64,000 bases of DNA from JBBQNY01 sp038255255 (GTDB taxonomy: Bacteria; Pseudomonadota; Gammaproteobacteria; Xanthomonadales; Ahniellaceae). The stretch lies in assembly GCA_038255255.1 (NCBI GenBank), contig JBBSLL010000012.1:1-64000 (forward strand). The letters are read 5' to 3'. Each line of letters begins with the position of its first letter. Within the stretch, counting starts at the first letter, position 1. Shown one piece after another: positions 32,218 through 44,000 of this stretch. The notes under the pieces are model-generated. The model saw only the letters and a list, made by a program, of their open reading frames with translations, ran no database searches and had not been told where the DNA came from. The position numbers were made by a program, and so were the translations under genes.

Positions 32218-35200
32218 TTGTCGAACCTTGTCATCCATCGAGCGAGTCGCCTCGAGTTTCTCGCCAGGCAACTGCAGCAGGTGCTGTCGGTCACCCGGCC
32301 GGGTGACCCATTGCGCGCCCAGACCGTCGTCGTCGCGCACGCCGGCATGGGTCGGTGGCTGCGCCAGTTCCTCGCGCTCGACGCAATGCCGGGCAACGCG
32401 CCGGGCGTGGTCGCCAATCTTTCGCTCGTCCTTCCCTTCGAGTGGCTCGACCGGCTCGAAGACGAGTGGATCGGGCAGCAGGTGGCCGAGGGCTGGCAGC
32501 GCGATGCGCTGCGCTGGTCGATCGACGCGGCGCTCGCGCGGCTGGCGGACGATCCCGCGCTGGCGCGCACGCTCCAGGGGGAGGACACAGCGCGACAGCG
32601 CTTTCGCCTGGCCGATCGGCTGGCCACCTTGTTCGCGCAATATCTGCTCTATCGACGCGAGCGAGTCGCACAGTGGGAAGCGGGTCGCGAGATGCACTGG
32701 CAGGCGCGGCTGGGGCGTGAACTGCGCCGCCGGATACCGGGTCCGCATCGCGGCACCACGCTTGCGCTGCTGCTCTCTGCGCTGCGCGACGAGCAGGTTG
32801 CGGGGAAGTCCTCCGAACCGCACCTGCTGTTCGGATTCAATCACCTGCCACCAGATCATCTCGCGCTGGCCGAGGCGCTGGCCGGGCGCGCCCCGGTGCA
32901 CGTGTTCCATCCGGTGCCCACGTTCGAGTTGTGGGGCGATCTCGCCACCGAACGCACGATCGTGAACTGCGTGGATGCGGAGGCCCTGCACCTCGACGTG
33001 GGGCACCGCCTGGTCAGTGCGCTCGGCGGGCACGCCCAGACGCTGGCCGCGCATTTCGAATCGCACAGCGGCGAGCAGGGTTTTGGCGACGCGCTCGATG
33101 CGCATGAGCCGGCGCGCGACAACCGGCTCGGCATCGTGCAGCGCAGCCTGCGGGAACTCGAGGACGAAGCGACTCTGGACGGCGGGGCGACGGGCGACTC
33201 GAGCCTGCGCGTGCACGTCTGCCATTCGCGGCTGCGCGAGCTCGAGGCGCTGCGCGACGCGATCCTGGCGCGCCTCCTGGAAAGTCCGGCGCTGCGGCCT
33301 CGTGACATCGTAGTGATGGCGCCCGACGTCGACGCATACGCGGCACTGTTGCCCGCCGTGTTCGGCGATCCCGAGTTCGCTGCGTGGTTGCCTTACCAGT
33401 GCGCCGACCGGTCCCTGCAGGCGCTGCATCCGTTGCTGGCATGCATTGACCGCCTGCTGTCCCTCGACTCGGTGCGGTTCCGCTTCGACGACCTGCTCGA
33501 CCTCCTGGCGCTGCCCGCCACGGCGCGGCGCTTCGGCGCGGACGCGGAGACGATTGCGGCCATCGCGCACTGGGGTCGCGCGGCGGGCGTGTCGTGGGGC
33601 CTCGATGCTCGGGACCGGTGGCCGGACCAGCACCCCGAAGGCGGCGCGTCGCCCGGACATGATCTGCACACGTGGCAGTTCGCACTCGATCGTGCGACCG
33701 CCGGATATCTGTGCGGCAGCGCGGATCCATTACTCGACGGGGTGCTGCCGCTCGCTGACGTCGGCAGTGCCGGCGCACCCGCACTGGCCGTCCTTGCGGA
33801 CGCAACGCGCGCGCTGCGTGCCTGGCGCGAGGCGCTGCATGGCGATCGCACCCTTTCCGACTGGGCCGACACCGTGCGGCGCCTGTTGCTGGATGGATTG
33901 TTCGCCGTTGCACCGGATGACCACGACTCCGTCGAGGCGCTGGCGCGTTGCCGCGCCGCCCTGGCCGCCATCGAGCGCGGCGGCGCGATCGCGGAGCGAC
34001 GCGATGCCATGCCATTTGCCCCCGTGCGCGAGGCAATGCGGTCGGCGCTCGGCGGCACTGGCGCGGCGCAGCCTTTCCTCGGCGGCGGCATCACGGTCTG
34101 CGGCATGGTGCCCGCACGCGCGCTGCCGTTCGCCATGGTGTGCGTGCTCGGGCTCAACGACGGCGAATTTCCGCGCATCGATCGCGACCAGGGTCTCGAC
34201 CTGATGCAGGCGCATGGCGAATGGCGACGCGGTGACCGCAGCCAGCGTGAGGAAGACCGGTATCTTTTCCTGGAGGCGATTTTGTCGGCGCGCGAGGCGC
34301 TGCATCTTTCGTATCGCGGCTGGAGCCCACTCACCGGAGACGGGCTCGAACCGTCGGCACCGCTGGCGGAACTCATGTCCTGGCTCGACGACGCAACCGC
34401 GCGCCACCCATCGGGGAACAGGGGCGGCGAGCACCACCCGCGACCATGGCGCGTTGAACATCCCCTGCAACCCTTTGCCGCGCGCGCCTTCGATGGCAGT
34501 CTGGCGCAAGTCGTCCCATTCGATTCCCGGCATCGCGAGGCAGCGCTGGTGTCGCTGACGCCGCCCTCGCCACCGCGGTGTTTCCTCGACGCGCAGTTGT
34601 CTGGCGATGTGGCGCCGACCCTGGAATTGCGCGACGTCGTCGCCTGGTTGCGCGAGCCCGGACGTTCGTTCCTGCGCAATAGCCTCGAGCTCGAGCAGCC
34701 ATGGCTCGGTCCCACGGCCAATGCGGGTGAACCGCTCGATGCGACCCTGCCCCGGGACGCGAAGAAAGCGCTGTCGGCGGCGTTGGTCGAGTGTTTCTGG
34801 CGCGACGGCGAGCTGCCGTTGGAGCTGCCTGCCGTGTGGCGACGCACGGGGCTGCTGCCGGGAGGAACCGTGGCGGACCTGGCGTTCGACCAGATTCGCG
34901 GGAGCCTCGAAAAAGTCGCCGGACAGCTGGAGTCCAAGGGCATTGCAGCGCTGGTCGGCGCGCCGCTGCAGTCGCTCGACGTGCATCTCGAGGTGGACGG
35001 CCACACGCTGCGTGGCCGCATCGAGGAGGTTTCTGCAACCGACGGCTGCATGCGTCGCGTGCACTGGGGTGAGCATGCGCGCGTGGGCGATGCGCTCGCC
35101 GCATTGTTCGAGTGGGCCGTGCTGCGACTCGACCGCGCACCCCTCACGCGGCTCCTGCTCTGGCCCCCGGTGCGACCGTCCGACAAGGTCTTGCTCGGTG

Positions 35201-35541
35201 GCTGGATCGAGCCTGGACAGGTCGCACCGGAAACCCTGTCGGCCTTTGTCGCGACCGTGTGCGCGCGCTACCGGCTCTCGCAGTCACGCCCCCTGTTCCT
35301 GCCACCCCGGACGGCCAGTGCCTACCTGCGGGCCGCCACTCCGGATGCAGCGGCTGCAAAGGCGGCGCAAACATGGCGCGGGACGCAGGGCACGACCGGC
35401 GAGGCGGACTACGCAGAGTGGTCGTTGCTGGCGCGCGGCACCGAGCTGCTGGACGAGGCAGGCCACTGCGCGCCCGAATTCGTGGAGGCGGCGGGCTGGG
35501 CTCGTGCAGCCCTCGCGCAACTGTTCGGAACCGCGACATGA
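32218..35541 (+). CDS. recC: Exodeoxyribonuclease V subunit RecC
   Basis: RecC is the Chi-recognising scaffold of RecBCD. The 1107-residue length matches E. coli (1122). Recognisable segments are SNLVIHRASRLEFLARQL at the N-terminus, LPFEWLDRLEDEW, PHLLFGFNHLPPDHL, and the RecC hallmark VCVLGLNDGEFPRIDR. TTG 32218 is the likely start; GTG 32173 is possible. The stop overlaps recB (ATGA). Confidence 0.95.
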   Translation: MSNLVIHRASRLEFLARQLQQVLSVTRPGDPLRAQTVVVAHAGMGRWLRQFLALDAMPGNAPGVVANLSLVLPFEWLDRLEDEWIGQQVAEGWQRDALRWSIDAALARLADDPALARTLQGEDTARQRFRLADRLATLFAQYLLYRRERVAQWEAGREMHWQARLGRELRRRIPGPHRGTTLALLLSALRDEQVAGKSSEPHLLFGFNHLPPDHLALAEALAGRAPVHVFHPVPTFELWGDLATERTIVNCVDAEALHLDVGHRLVSALGGHAQTLAAHFESHSGEQGFGDALDAHEPARDNRLGIVQRSLRELEDEATLDGGATGDSSLRVHVCHSRLRELEALRDAILARLLESPALRPRDIVVMAPDVDAYAALLPAVFGDPEFAAWLPYQCADRSLQALHPLLACIDRLLSLDSVRFRFDDLLDLLALPATARRFGADAETIAAIAHWGRAAGVSWGLDARDRWPDQHPEGGASPGHDLHTWQFALDRATAGYLCGSADPLLDGVLPLADVGSAGAPALAVLADATRALRAWREALHGDRTLSDWADTVRRLLLDGLFAVAPDDHDSVEALARCRAALAAIERGGAIAERRDAMPFAPVREAMRSALGGTGAAQPFLGGGITVCGMVPARALPFAMVCVLGLNDGEFPRIDRDQGLDLMQAHGEWRRGDRSQREEDRYLFLEAILSAREALHLSYRGWSPLTGDGLEPSAPLAELMSWLDDATARHPSGNRGGEHHPRPWRVEHPLQPFAARAFDGSLAQVVPFDSRHREAALVSLTPPSPPRCFLDAQLSGDVAPTLELRDVVAWLREPGRSFLRNSLELEQPWLGPTANAGEPLDATLPRDAKKALSAALVECFWRDGELPLELPAVWRRTGLLPGGTVADLAFDQIRGSLEKVAGQLESKGIAALVGAPLQSLDVHLEVDGHTLRGRIEEVSATDGCMRRVHWGEHARVGDALAALFEWAVLRLDRAPLTRLLLWPPVRPSDKVLLGGWIEPGQVAPETLSAFVATVCARYRLSQSRPLFLPPRTASAYLRAATPDAAAAKAAQTWRGTQGTTGEADYAEWSLLARGTELLDEAGHCAPEFVEAAGWARAALAQLFGTAT

Positions 35542-38500
35542 CGACGTTGCCGGGTTGCGAATGGCGCGGAGTTCCGCTGCGCGACTGCCAGCTCATCGAA
35601 GCCAGTGCCGGCACCGGCAAGACCTACACCATCGTGATGCTGGTGGTGCGTGCCTTGCTCGAGACCGATGTCCGCATCGAGCAGATCGTCGTCACTACGT
35701 ACACGCGCGCGGCGGCGCAGCAACTCAAGAGTCGCCTGCGGGCGCAGCTCGACGCGACCGAGCGCGAGCTGGATGCACCGGACCCGGACACGTCGCCTTT
35801 CGCCGATTACATTGCCGGGCGCGTCGCTGTGCTCGGGGCGAGCGAGGCACGCCGGCGCGTGCGGGCCGCGCTGCTGTCGCTCGAACTCGCCTGCATCGAC
35901 ACGCTGCATGCGCTGTGCGCGCGCATCCTTCGCGATGAGCCGCTGGCGGCGCCGATGACGTGCGACGGCGAGGCGCTCGACGCGTATGCCCTCGGCAGGG
36001 AATGCCTGGAAGACGCCTGGCGTGCGCGGGTACTTGCTGCGTCGCCCGACGACGAGCCGGATTGCTCCGTGCTGCTCGACTGCGGTTTCGACGGTGTGGC
36101 GCGCGCGCTCACGCCACTGCTCGAACGCGGCACGCTCGAGTTCGTCGCGGTCGACCACGCGGTCGAGCAACTCCGCTGCGCGCATTTCGAAACGCTGCGC
36201 GATCCGGCGACGCTGCAGGCGCTGCGCGAGGTGCTGGACGACGCTGGATCCGAATTCCGGTTGAACACGAAGTTCGCGACTGCGCTGCAGTCGCTGCTGG
36301 AGGCACTGGCGAAAAATGCCAGGCACTTCGTACCGCCCGAGCACCTGCATGAGGACCTGGCCGCGGCGGCGCAGCACAAGACAAGGCACAAGCGGAAGAT
36401 CGGCGAGGTCCCGGCGATCGCGGCCGTCTGGCAACTGGCAACGTTCGAGCCTGGCGCCGCGCGGGCGCGCACGGCGGCCGCTGTCGAGATGCTCGTGTCG
36501 TACTGTCGGACCGAGATGCGACGCCGGGCGCGCGCGCGCGACGGTTATACCTTTGGCGATCTGATCGATGCCGTGGCTACGGCGCTGACGTCCGGTGACG
36601 GCGACGAACTCGCGGCACGACTGCGATCGCGCTGGCCCGTCGCACTGGTCGACGAATTCCAGGACACCGACGCGCTGCAGTACTTGATCTGCACCCGCAT
36701 CTGGTCGCACGAGGATGCGACGCTGCTGTTGATCGGCGATCCCAAGCAGGCGATCTACGCCTTTCGCGGTGCGGACCTGCACGCGTATCTCGCTGCCGCC
36801 GCAATGCTCCCTGGAGCACCGCATCGGCTGGGCGTCAACCAGCGCTCGAGCGCGAACCTGGTCGACGCGGTCAACGCGTTCTACGTCGACGCCGGCGCGG
36901 ATCCATTCGCCATGCCGATGCTGCGCTTCGAGGCGGTACTGGCGAGCGGGCGCGCCGATGCAAAGCCGCTGGTCGCCGCGGACGGCACGCCGTATGCGCC
37001 CTTGCGCGTGCACCTGGCGCCCGACCAGGCCTGGACGCGCGGCGCGCTGGATCGATGGTGCCTCGAGCGCTGCGCCGACGACATCGCGGCTTCACTGGCC
37101 CCGGGTGGACCGACGCTCGGTGGCAGCCCGCTCGATCCGGGACACTTCGCCGTGCTGCTGCCGACGCACCGGCAGGTTGCGGAACTGCGTGCACTGCTGC
37201 GCGCGCGCGGCGTGCCGTGCGTGGGCGGCGGCCGCTCCAGCGTCTTCCAGTCGGCTGCAGCCGAAGTCCTCATCACGCTGCTGCGCGCGCTGCTCGAGCC
37301 CGGCGATGCGAGGCAGTGGCGCGCCGCGCTCGCGACGGAACTGTTCGGTGCAAGCCTGTCCGACTTCGACGCGTGGCGACAGGACGCCGCCGCATGGTCC
37401 GCCGAGATCGAGCGGCAGCAGCAACTCGTGCAACGCTGGCAGCAGCAGGGCATCGGCGGTTTGCTGGCGCCCCTGCTGGCCGACCGCTCGGCCGCCATTC
37501 TCGCGGTCGAGGACGGCGAACGGCTGCTCACCGACCTGCGGCACCTGCTCGAGTTGCTCGCGCAGGAAGAGGCGGGGCATGATGGGCCGCGCGCGCTGCT
37601 GACGCACCTCGAGCGGATGCACGGCGACGACAGCGCAACCGCATCCTCGGATGAGTGCAGCCTGCGCATCGAGGGGGACTCGAATCGGGTGAGATTGTTC
37701 ACGCTGCACGCGAGCAAGGGACTCGAGTTCGACATCGTTTACCTGCCCCTGGCCTGGCGCCTGGGGCTCACGGACGGACGCAAGTCCAATCCGGCCGTAG
37801 TGGCGCTGCATGACGAGGCAGGGCGGCCGGTCTGCGACGCGGGCTCGGCTGCTTTCGACCGCAACGAGGTCACGGCGCTCGCCGAGGCGCATGCCGAGCA
37901 GCTGCGCCTGCTGTATGTCGCGCTGACGCGCGCGCGCCACGCCTGCCACGTGTTCTGGGGCGGCATCGCGAACGGTAACGGTGCGCAGGAAGGGGCGCTC
38001 GACGCACACCTCGGACGATTGTCCCGCCGCTTCGCTGCCGCCGCGGGAGAGCCGACCTGGCGCGCCTTCGCGGACGCGCATCCACGGGCAGTGACGATCG
38101 CGCCGGCGTGTGCGGCCGGTGAGCGCTGGCGCCCGCGCGATCCACGCGCGCAGGCGTTGCCCGAAGCCTGCCGCGAGCGTCCACCGCGTCCCCGGCGCTG
38201 GGCAGTGCACAGCTTTACGCGGATCGTGCGCGATTCGGGACATCGCTTCGATCCGGCGAGCGCCGCACCGGCGGATGACGAGACACTGGTCGAGGAAGCC
38301 GAAGCGGTTTCCGCCGACGCGGGTGGCGACGCCACGTCCTCGCCTGGCGATGACTCCGGTGCTTCAGGTACGCCAGCAGCAGCGCCGCTGGACCGCTGGC
38401 GCGCATGGCACGGTACGGCGTTCGGCAATGCGCTGCACCACGCACTCGAACGGCTCGATTGGCGGCTGCCGGTCGCTTCCCAGGAGGCTGCACTGCGCGC

Positions 38501-39104
38501 GGCACTGCGCGAGCACGGCGCCGGCGCATTCGCGCTGCCCGCATTACAGGCGCTGGCCGAACGGACGCTCGCGAGTCCGCTGATCGATGGGATGGCGTTG
38601 CGCGACATCGACGCGCACGATCGATTGGCGGAACTGCGTTTCGACTTCGCGCTGCACGGCGCGGAAGTGTCGCGCTGGCCTGCGTTGTTCGCGAAGCACG
38701 GATGCGCGGAGCTGTTGCCCGAACTTCCCGCGCAGGGCCCGCTCGATGGCCTGTTGACCGGTGCCGCCGACCTCGTGTTTCGTCACCAGGGCCGCTACTA
38801 CGTCGCCGATTACAAGAGCAACGACCTGGGCGAGGGAAGGGACGCGTATCGTGGCGCGGGTTTGCTCGCCGCGATGCAGCGGGGGCGCTACGGATTGCAA
38901 CTCACGCTGTACCAGCTCGCCCTGCACCGGCACCTGCGCCAGCGGTTGCCGGATTACGACTACACGCGGCACTGCGGTGGTGCCGTGTATCTGTTCGTGC
39001 GCGGGATCACTGGCGACGGGGACGCGGGCATTTTTCGCGCGGTTCTGCCGCATGCGTTGATCGATGCGCTCGACGCCGATTGCGCGGGAGTGCCGCGCGC
39101 GTGA
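35538..39104 (+). CDS. recB: Exodeoxyribonuclease V subunit RecB
   Basis: RecB is the 3'-5' helicase and nuclease of RecBCD. Walker A is EASAGTGKTYTI near the N-terminus. VALVDEFQDTDALQY and LLIGDPKQAIYAFRGAD are helicase motifs II and III, and VRLFTLHASKGLEFDIVYLP is motif V. The nuclease motif YYVADYKSND lies in the C-terminal domain. The 1188-residue length is close to E. coli (1180). Start ATG 35538 overlaps recC; the stop overlaps recD (GTGA). Confidence 0.96.
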   Translation: MTTLPGCEWRGVPLRDCQLIEASAGTGKTYTIVMLVVRALLETDVRIEQIVVTTYTRAAAQQLKSRLRAQLDATERELDAPDPDTSPFADYIAGRVAVLGASEARRRVRAALLSLELACIDTLHALCARILRDEPLAAPMTCDGEALDAYALGRECLEDAWRARVLAASPDDEPDCSVLLDCGFDGVARALTPLLERGTLEFVAVDHAVEQLRCAHFETLRDPATLQALREVLDDAGSEFRLNTKFATALQSLLEALAKNARHFVPPEHLHEDLAAAAQHKTRHKRKIGEVPAIAAVWQLATFEPGAARARTAAAVEMLVSYCRTEMRRRARARDGYTFGDLIDAVATALTSGDGDELAARLRSRWPVALVDEFQDTDALQYLICTRIWSHEDATLLLIGDPKQAIYAFRGADLHAYLAAAAMLPGAPHRLGVNQRSSANLVDAVNAFYVDAGADPFAMPMLRFEAVLASGRADAKPLVAADGTPYAPLRVHLAPDQAWTRGALDRWCLERCADDIAASLAPGGPTLGGSPLDPGHFAVLLPTHRQVAELRALLRARGVPCVGGGRSSVFQSAAAEVLITLLRALLEPGDARQWRAALATELFGASLSDFDAWRQDAAAWSAEIERQQQLVQRWQQQGIGGLLAPLLADRSAAILAVEDGERLLTDLRHLLELLAQEEAGHDGPRALLTHLERMHGDDSATASSDECSLRIEGDSNRVRLFTLHASKGLEFDIVYLPLAWRLGLTDGRKSNPAVVALHDEAGRPVCDAGSAAFDRNEVTALAEAHAEQLRLLYVALTRARHACHVFWGGIANGNGAQEGALDAHLGRLSRRFAAAAGEPTWRAFADAHPRAVTIAPACAAGERWRPRDPRAQALPEACRERPPRPRRWAVHSFTRIVRDSGHRFDPASAAPADDETLVEEAEAVSADAGGDATSSPGDDSGASGTPAAAPLDRWRAWHGTAFGNALHHALERLDWRLPVASQEAALRAALREHGAGAFALPALQALAERTLASPLIDGMALRDIDAHDRLAELRFDFALHGAEVSRWPALFAKHGCAELLPELPAQGPLDGLLTGAADLVFRHQGRYYVADYKSNDLGEGRDAYRGAGLLAAMQRGRYGLQLTLYQLALHRHLRQRLPDYDYTRHCGGAVYLFVRGITGDGDAGIFRAVLPHALIDALDADCAGVPRA

Positions 39105-40939
39105 ATGCACGCAACGACCTCCTCACTGCGCTCGCCGACCCCGAGGCTTTCACTCCGCTCGCCCGGCACGCTGCCCGCTGGGTCCATGAGCGCAGCGGCG
39201 ATCCGCATGTCGCACTTGCGATCCTCGCCGCGGCCGCGGCAGAGGAAGCCGGCGACGCGTGCGCGGAGCTGCGCGAGCTCGACGCAACACCGATGTTCGC
39301 GAGCGGCCCTCTCTGGCCCGCGTGGAGCGAATGGCAGAATCGACTCGATTCCAGTCCCTGGGTACGCGCCGACGGCGAGCATCAGCAGGCTGAGGAAGGC
39401 ATCGCCATTGTCCTGGGGGCGGACGGCGCCTGCTATCTGTCGCGCGTATGTCGGGATGAAAGAGCGCTGGCCCAGGCCGTGCGCGCGCGCTGCGCCAGCG
39501 CGCCGCACGACGCGCCCGTGGTCGGCGACGACCAGCTTTCGCTGCTCGGCGAACTGTTCGGCCCTGGCGACACCGACCAGCGCGCGGCAGTGCTGGCGAC
39601 GCTGGATGCCCGGCTGATGCTCCTCACCGGCCCGCCAGGCTCGGGCAAGACCCGCACGCTGCTGCGCGCCCTGCTGATGCTGCGCGCGCGTGCAGGAAGA
39701 CGCATCGACGTACGGCTTGCCGCTCCGACGGGCAAAGCCGCGCAGCGGATAGGCGAGGCGTTGCGGCTTGGCAAGCAGCAGCTGCGCGCGCAGCTGGGTG
39801 ACGCGTCGGCGCGCGCCTGGCTCGAGGAATTGCCCGATGAGGCCGTGACACTGCATCGGCTGCTCGAATACCGTCCTTCGCGCCGTGAGTTTGCGCGCCA
39901 TGCGCAAAACCCGGTCGGCGCCGACGTGATCGCGGTCGACGAAGCATCGATGGTCGATCTGGCCATGATGCGCCGCGTATTCGAGGCAACGCCGGCGACC
40001 GCGCTGCTGCTGCTGGCTGGCGACCCGGACCAGCTTGCCTCCGTGGAGGCCGGTTCCGTGCTCGCGGACCTGGTGCGTGCGGGAAGCGCGAGTTCCTACG
40101 ACTCTGTGGCGCCTGATGGAAAAGACCGCAAGGCGCACCCGCCGGCGCCTGACAATTCTGTCCCCCGCGTCGCGCGCCTGCTGCACACGCGACGCAGCGA
40201 CGCATCGCTGGCGCCATTGTTCGAAGCCGTGCGCAACGGCGATTCCGCGGGCGCGATGTCGGATCTGGTCGAGCGTGGGGCATGGCATGAGACCCCCGAC
40301 CTGGCGGCCCTCGATCGCTATCTGCGCGCACACGTCGCTCCGACCCACGGCGCGGGCCGGTTCGATGCCCTGCTGTCGGCGCAGGACCCGGCGCTGGCGC
40401 TGGCCGAACTGTCGCGCTGGCAGTGTCTCTGCGCGTTGCGCGTGGGGGCATTCGGCAGCATCGCCGTAGCCGCGCGGATCGAGGCGCTGCTGTGCGATCG
40501 CGGCGCGCGCCGCACCCGCGACGGCGGCTTCCACGGTCGCGCAGTGATCGTCGAGCGCAACGACTACGGCAAGCGTCTGTTCAATGGGGACATCGGCGTG
40601 GTGCTGTCCGAGCCGGACGGCTCGGCGCGTGCATGGTTCCCGGGGACCGAAGGGACGGGTGCGCAACCGCGCGCGTTCGCACTGGGCGAACTTCCCGTTC
40701 ACTCGAGCGCCTTCGCGCTGACGGTGCACAAGGCACAGGGTGCGGAGTTCGATGCGGTGGCGCTGGTGATGCCACCGCAGGATGCACGCGTGCTGGGTCG
40801 CGAACTGGTCTACACCGCACTCACGCGAGCGCGCCACCGCGTGGATGCCTGCGCCACTGCACCGGTGTTCGCGGCGGCACTCACCCGTCCGCAGGCGCGT
40901 CGCGGACGGCTGCAGGAGCGAATTCGCAGCGAGCGATAA
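39101..40939 (+). CDS. recD: Exodeoxyribonuclease V subunit RecD
   Basis: RecD is the 5'-3' helicase of RecBCD. The 612-residue protein has Walker A LTGPPGSGKTRTL, VIAVDEASMVDL, LLLAGDPDQLASVEAGSVL and the C-terminal LTVHKAQGAEFDAV and YTALTRARHRV. GTG 39101 overlaps the recB stop. The order recC-recB-recD with overlaps makes a single operon; the ankyrin gene follows 101 bases later. Confidence 0.95.
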   Translation: MNARNDLLTALADPEAFTPLARHAARWVHERSGDPHVALAILAAAAAEEAGDACAELRELDATPMFASGPLWPAWSEWQNRLDSSPWVRADGEHQQAEEGIAIVLGADGACYLSRVCRDERALAQAVRARCASAPHDAPVVGDDQLSLLGELFGPGDTDQRAAVLATLDARLMLLTGPPGSGKTRTLLRALLMLRARAGRRIDVRLAAPTGKAAQRIGEALRLGKQQLRAQLGDASARAWLEELPDEAVTLHRLLEYRPSRREFARHAQNPVGADVIAVDEASMVDLAMMRRVFEATPATALLLLAGDPDQLASVEAGSVLADLVRAGSASSYDSVAPDGKDRKAHPPAPDNSVPRVARLLHTRRSDASLAPLFEAVRNGDSAGAMSDLVERGAWHETPDLAALDRYLRAHVAPTHGAGRFDALLSAQDPALALAELSRWQCLCALRVGAFGSIAVAARIEALLCDRGARRTRDGGFHGRAVIVERNDYGKRLFNGDIGVVLSEPDGSARAWFPGTEGTGAQPRAFALGELPVHSSAFALTVHKAQGAEFDAVALVMPPQDARVLGRELVYTALTRARHRVDACATAPVFAAALTRPQARRGRLQERIRSER

Positions 40940-41027
40940 CGCGGGCCTGCGCCCCGCTTGATGAACTGCAAGTCTCCGGCCGCACACAGGCCGGTGCCGC
41001 GGGTGCAGGCCGGAGCAGCGGGTTACG

Positions 41028-41033
41028 TATACT
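41028..41033 (+). promoter_or_regulatory. -10 element immediately upstream of the ankyrin gene
   Basis: TATACT ends seven bases before ATG 41041, and there is no Shine-Dalgarno sequence. Transcription from here would begin at or very near the start codon, giving a leaderless mRNA. The -35 region is weak. Confidence 0.4.
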
Positions 41034-41040
41034 GCGGCGC

Positions 41041-44000
41041 ATGTCGACGCCACCTTCGCGCGGCGGTTCGTGGCTGGCACGCCTGGCGTACCTGTTGCCC
41101 GCGCTGGCGCTCGCTGCGCCCGCCGCGTTCACCACGCACCCCGCAAGCCTCATTTTCCTGCTGCTCTCGTTGCCGGTGCATGCGGCGGGGAGCGCGATGC
41201 TGTTGCGTGCCGACGAGGGTCGAACGTGGGCGCAGCTGCTGGGCCGCAACGCGTTGGCACACCTGGTGGCGGTACTGGCATTGACGCTGGCAGTGGTGGT
41301 GCTTATCGGCTGGCCAGTGTTGCGCACCATGCAGGCACCGGATGTCGGCAACGCGCTCTGGCTTTCACTCGGCGTGACGGTCCTGCTGCTCGTGCTGTGC
41401 CGAACCTGGCCGGTGTTCGGCCTGCTGTGGCTTGATTCGGGAGCACAGGACGCAGGCAACAGCGCGACCCGACTGAGCCGTGCCTTTGCATCCGCCTGGC
41501 GCCTGACCACGGGTTTTTTCCCGACGCTCGGTAGCGGCCTTGCGGTCGGCCTGGCGATCTCGCTGCTCGTGATCGGCGCGTTGTGCGTGGCGGGGTTGTG
41601 CGGCTCTTTGCCCACCGATCTGCGGCGCGCCGCGCTGTTGCTGTGGGCCGTCGTGCTGGCTCCACTGGTCAGCCTGTTGACGCTGTGGCGTTGCCGGCGG
41701 CTGTTTCACCAGGACCGCGCGAGTGCGAACCGGCCGAGCGTCGACGAACCGGTGCGCGAACAGGTGCTGGTGACGGAACCGGACGAGTTCGGGCGCGGAC
41801 TGGATCGCGCCATCGATCCGTATCCGCCGAGCGACCCCGCGTCGCTCGCGGCAGGCGTGCTCGGGGCCGCGGCTGCCGGAGAAGTCGACCGCGCGCTCGA
41901 CCTGTTGCGACAGGGCGCCGATCCCGCCGCAATGCCCGCACTCGACGCACGCGACCAGCGTTCCCTCCCGATGATCGCGGCAACCCTGCCTGACCTGCGC
42001 CTGCTGCGCGAGATCATCGCCCTCGGTGGCGACGTCAACCGCGCTGTGGGTGGTCTCACGCCGTTGCTGGCCGCCACACGCGACAGCCTCCAGGGGCGCA
42101 CCGATACGGTAATGACCCTGGTCACGAATGGCGCGGACCCACGCATTGCCGACGCCGCCGGCAACACGCCGCTGCACCACGCGGCGCGTTGCGCCGATCC
42201 GGCGCTGGCCGCCATCCTGCTCGACGCGGGCGCGGATCGCGACGCCCTCAACGGCGAAGGGCACTCGCCGCTCGCCATCGCGGCCATGACCCACAACGGC
42301 GTGGTGCTGCGCTGCCTGCTGGACCGCGGTGCAAAGGCGGAGCCCGCACGCGGCCTGCCCGCGCTCATCGCCGCGATGAGCGGCACCGAGGACCTGCCCG
42401 CCCCCATCAAGATCCTGCTCAAGCACAAGGCCCGCGTCGATGCCCGCGATGTGCTCGGTCGGACTGCGCTGCACACCGCTGCGTTGCACGGACATGCAGC
42501 GTGCGTCGACGCCCTGCTCGCGGCGGGTGCGGACGTCAACGCGCGCGACAACGCGGGCGTCACGCCCCTGATGGAGGCTGCGCGCGCGGGCCACGACGCC
42601 GCGCTGCGCCGGCTCATCGCGCGCAAACCCGCGGCGAACGAAGTCGACGCCGCGGGGCGCACCGCCCTGGCAATCGCCTGCCAGTCAAAGCGTGCGAGCG
42701 CCGACACCGTGCAGGCACTCCTGTCGGCGGGCGTTGATCCCCTGATCGCAACGCGCGATGGCAAGCGCGCACTCGACTTCGCAGTGAACGCCGGCCGCTG
42801 GCGCGAGGTGGCGCTGCTCGATCCCGCGTACCCGTTGCCAGCCAGCGTGCGCGAAAACACCGGCGCCGAGGCCGAGGAGGCCGCGGCGTTGGCTTCGTCC
42901 TCGGCCCATGCCGGACCGGATCGGGTCGCGCTGCTGGCCCAATCGCTGGCGCAGCGTCACTACGCGGCCGCGGAAGAATTGCTGTTGCTGGCGCCGGCGC
43001 TCGACGTCGAAGCACTGACCGAGGCGCTGCTCGGCTGCGCCGGTCGCCTCGACGCGCAAGGCTACGCGCTGCTGTTGCGCCACGGCTTGCACGTTCATTT
43101 CGTCGATTCGAATGGCCAGGCGCTGCTGCATCGCCTGGCCGCGTTGCGACCATTGCCGCTGCGCGTGCTCCGGCTGGTGCGGGGCAGTGGTGCTTCTCCT
43201 GCCGGTGGCGCGGCGCTGACCGGGTTGCTCGCAGGCGCCCTTGCGATGGACACGGCTGGGCGGGCGTACGCGATCCGCATGGCCCGCGATTGGCTCGACG
43301 CGGGAGCGGACGCCTGGCGCACCGGCGGCAGTGGCGAGACAGTCCTGTTCCTCGCCGTTCGGCTCTGCGACCGGCTGCTGGTCGATGCATTGCTCGAGCG
43401 CGGCGTCGATGCTCGCCGCACGAACGCGAGCGGTTGCGGCCTGCTGCATCTTTTGCCTGCGCTCGATGACGAGGACACCGCTGTCGCCATTGCGCGTGCC
43501 CTGTTGCGCGCGGGTGCGGATCCCGCGGCCCGCGACAACCAGGGACAGAGCCCGCAGGGCGCCGCGCTGGCGCGTGGTCGCAACGCGCTGGCCCATTGGC
43601 TCGGTTGGTCGCGATGGTCGCCACCGGGGCGCGCGCTGCTCGAGGCCGACCTGGTCGCGGCAGCCGCCATGGGGGATCGTGTCGCCGTGGTGCGCCTGCT
43701 CGATCTGGGGCTGCCGCTCGACGCGCGCGACGCCCAGGGTTGCACGGCGCTCATCCGCGCGACGGGCGGCGGCCACGCGGACATTGCCGCGCTACTGATC
43801 GCTCGCGGTGCCGACGCGGATGCGCGGTCGAGTTCGGGCATCACCGCGCTGGGGGCTGCGCTCACCTCGGGACGCATCGCACTGGTGGACCGTCTTCTGG
43901 AACATGGCATCGCCGTCGACCAGCGCCTCGTGGACGACGCGACGCCGCTGATGCTGGCTGCCGCGCTCGGACGCGGCGATGGCGTCGGGCGCCTGCTGGC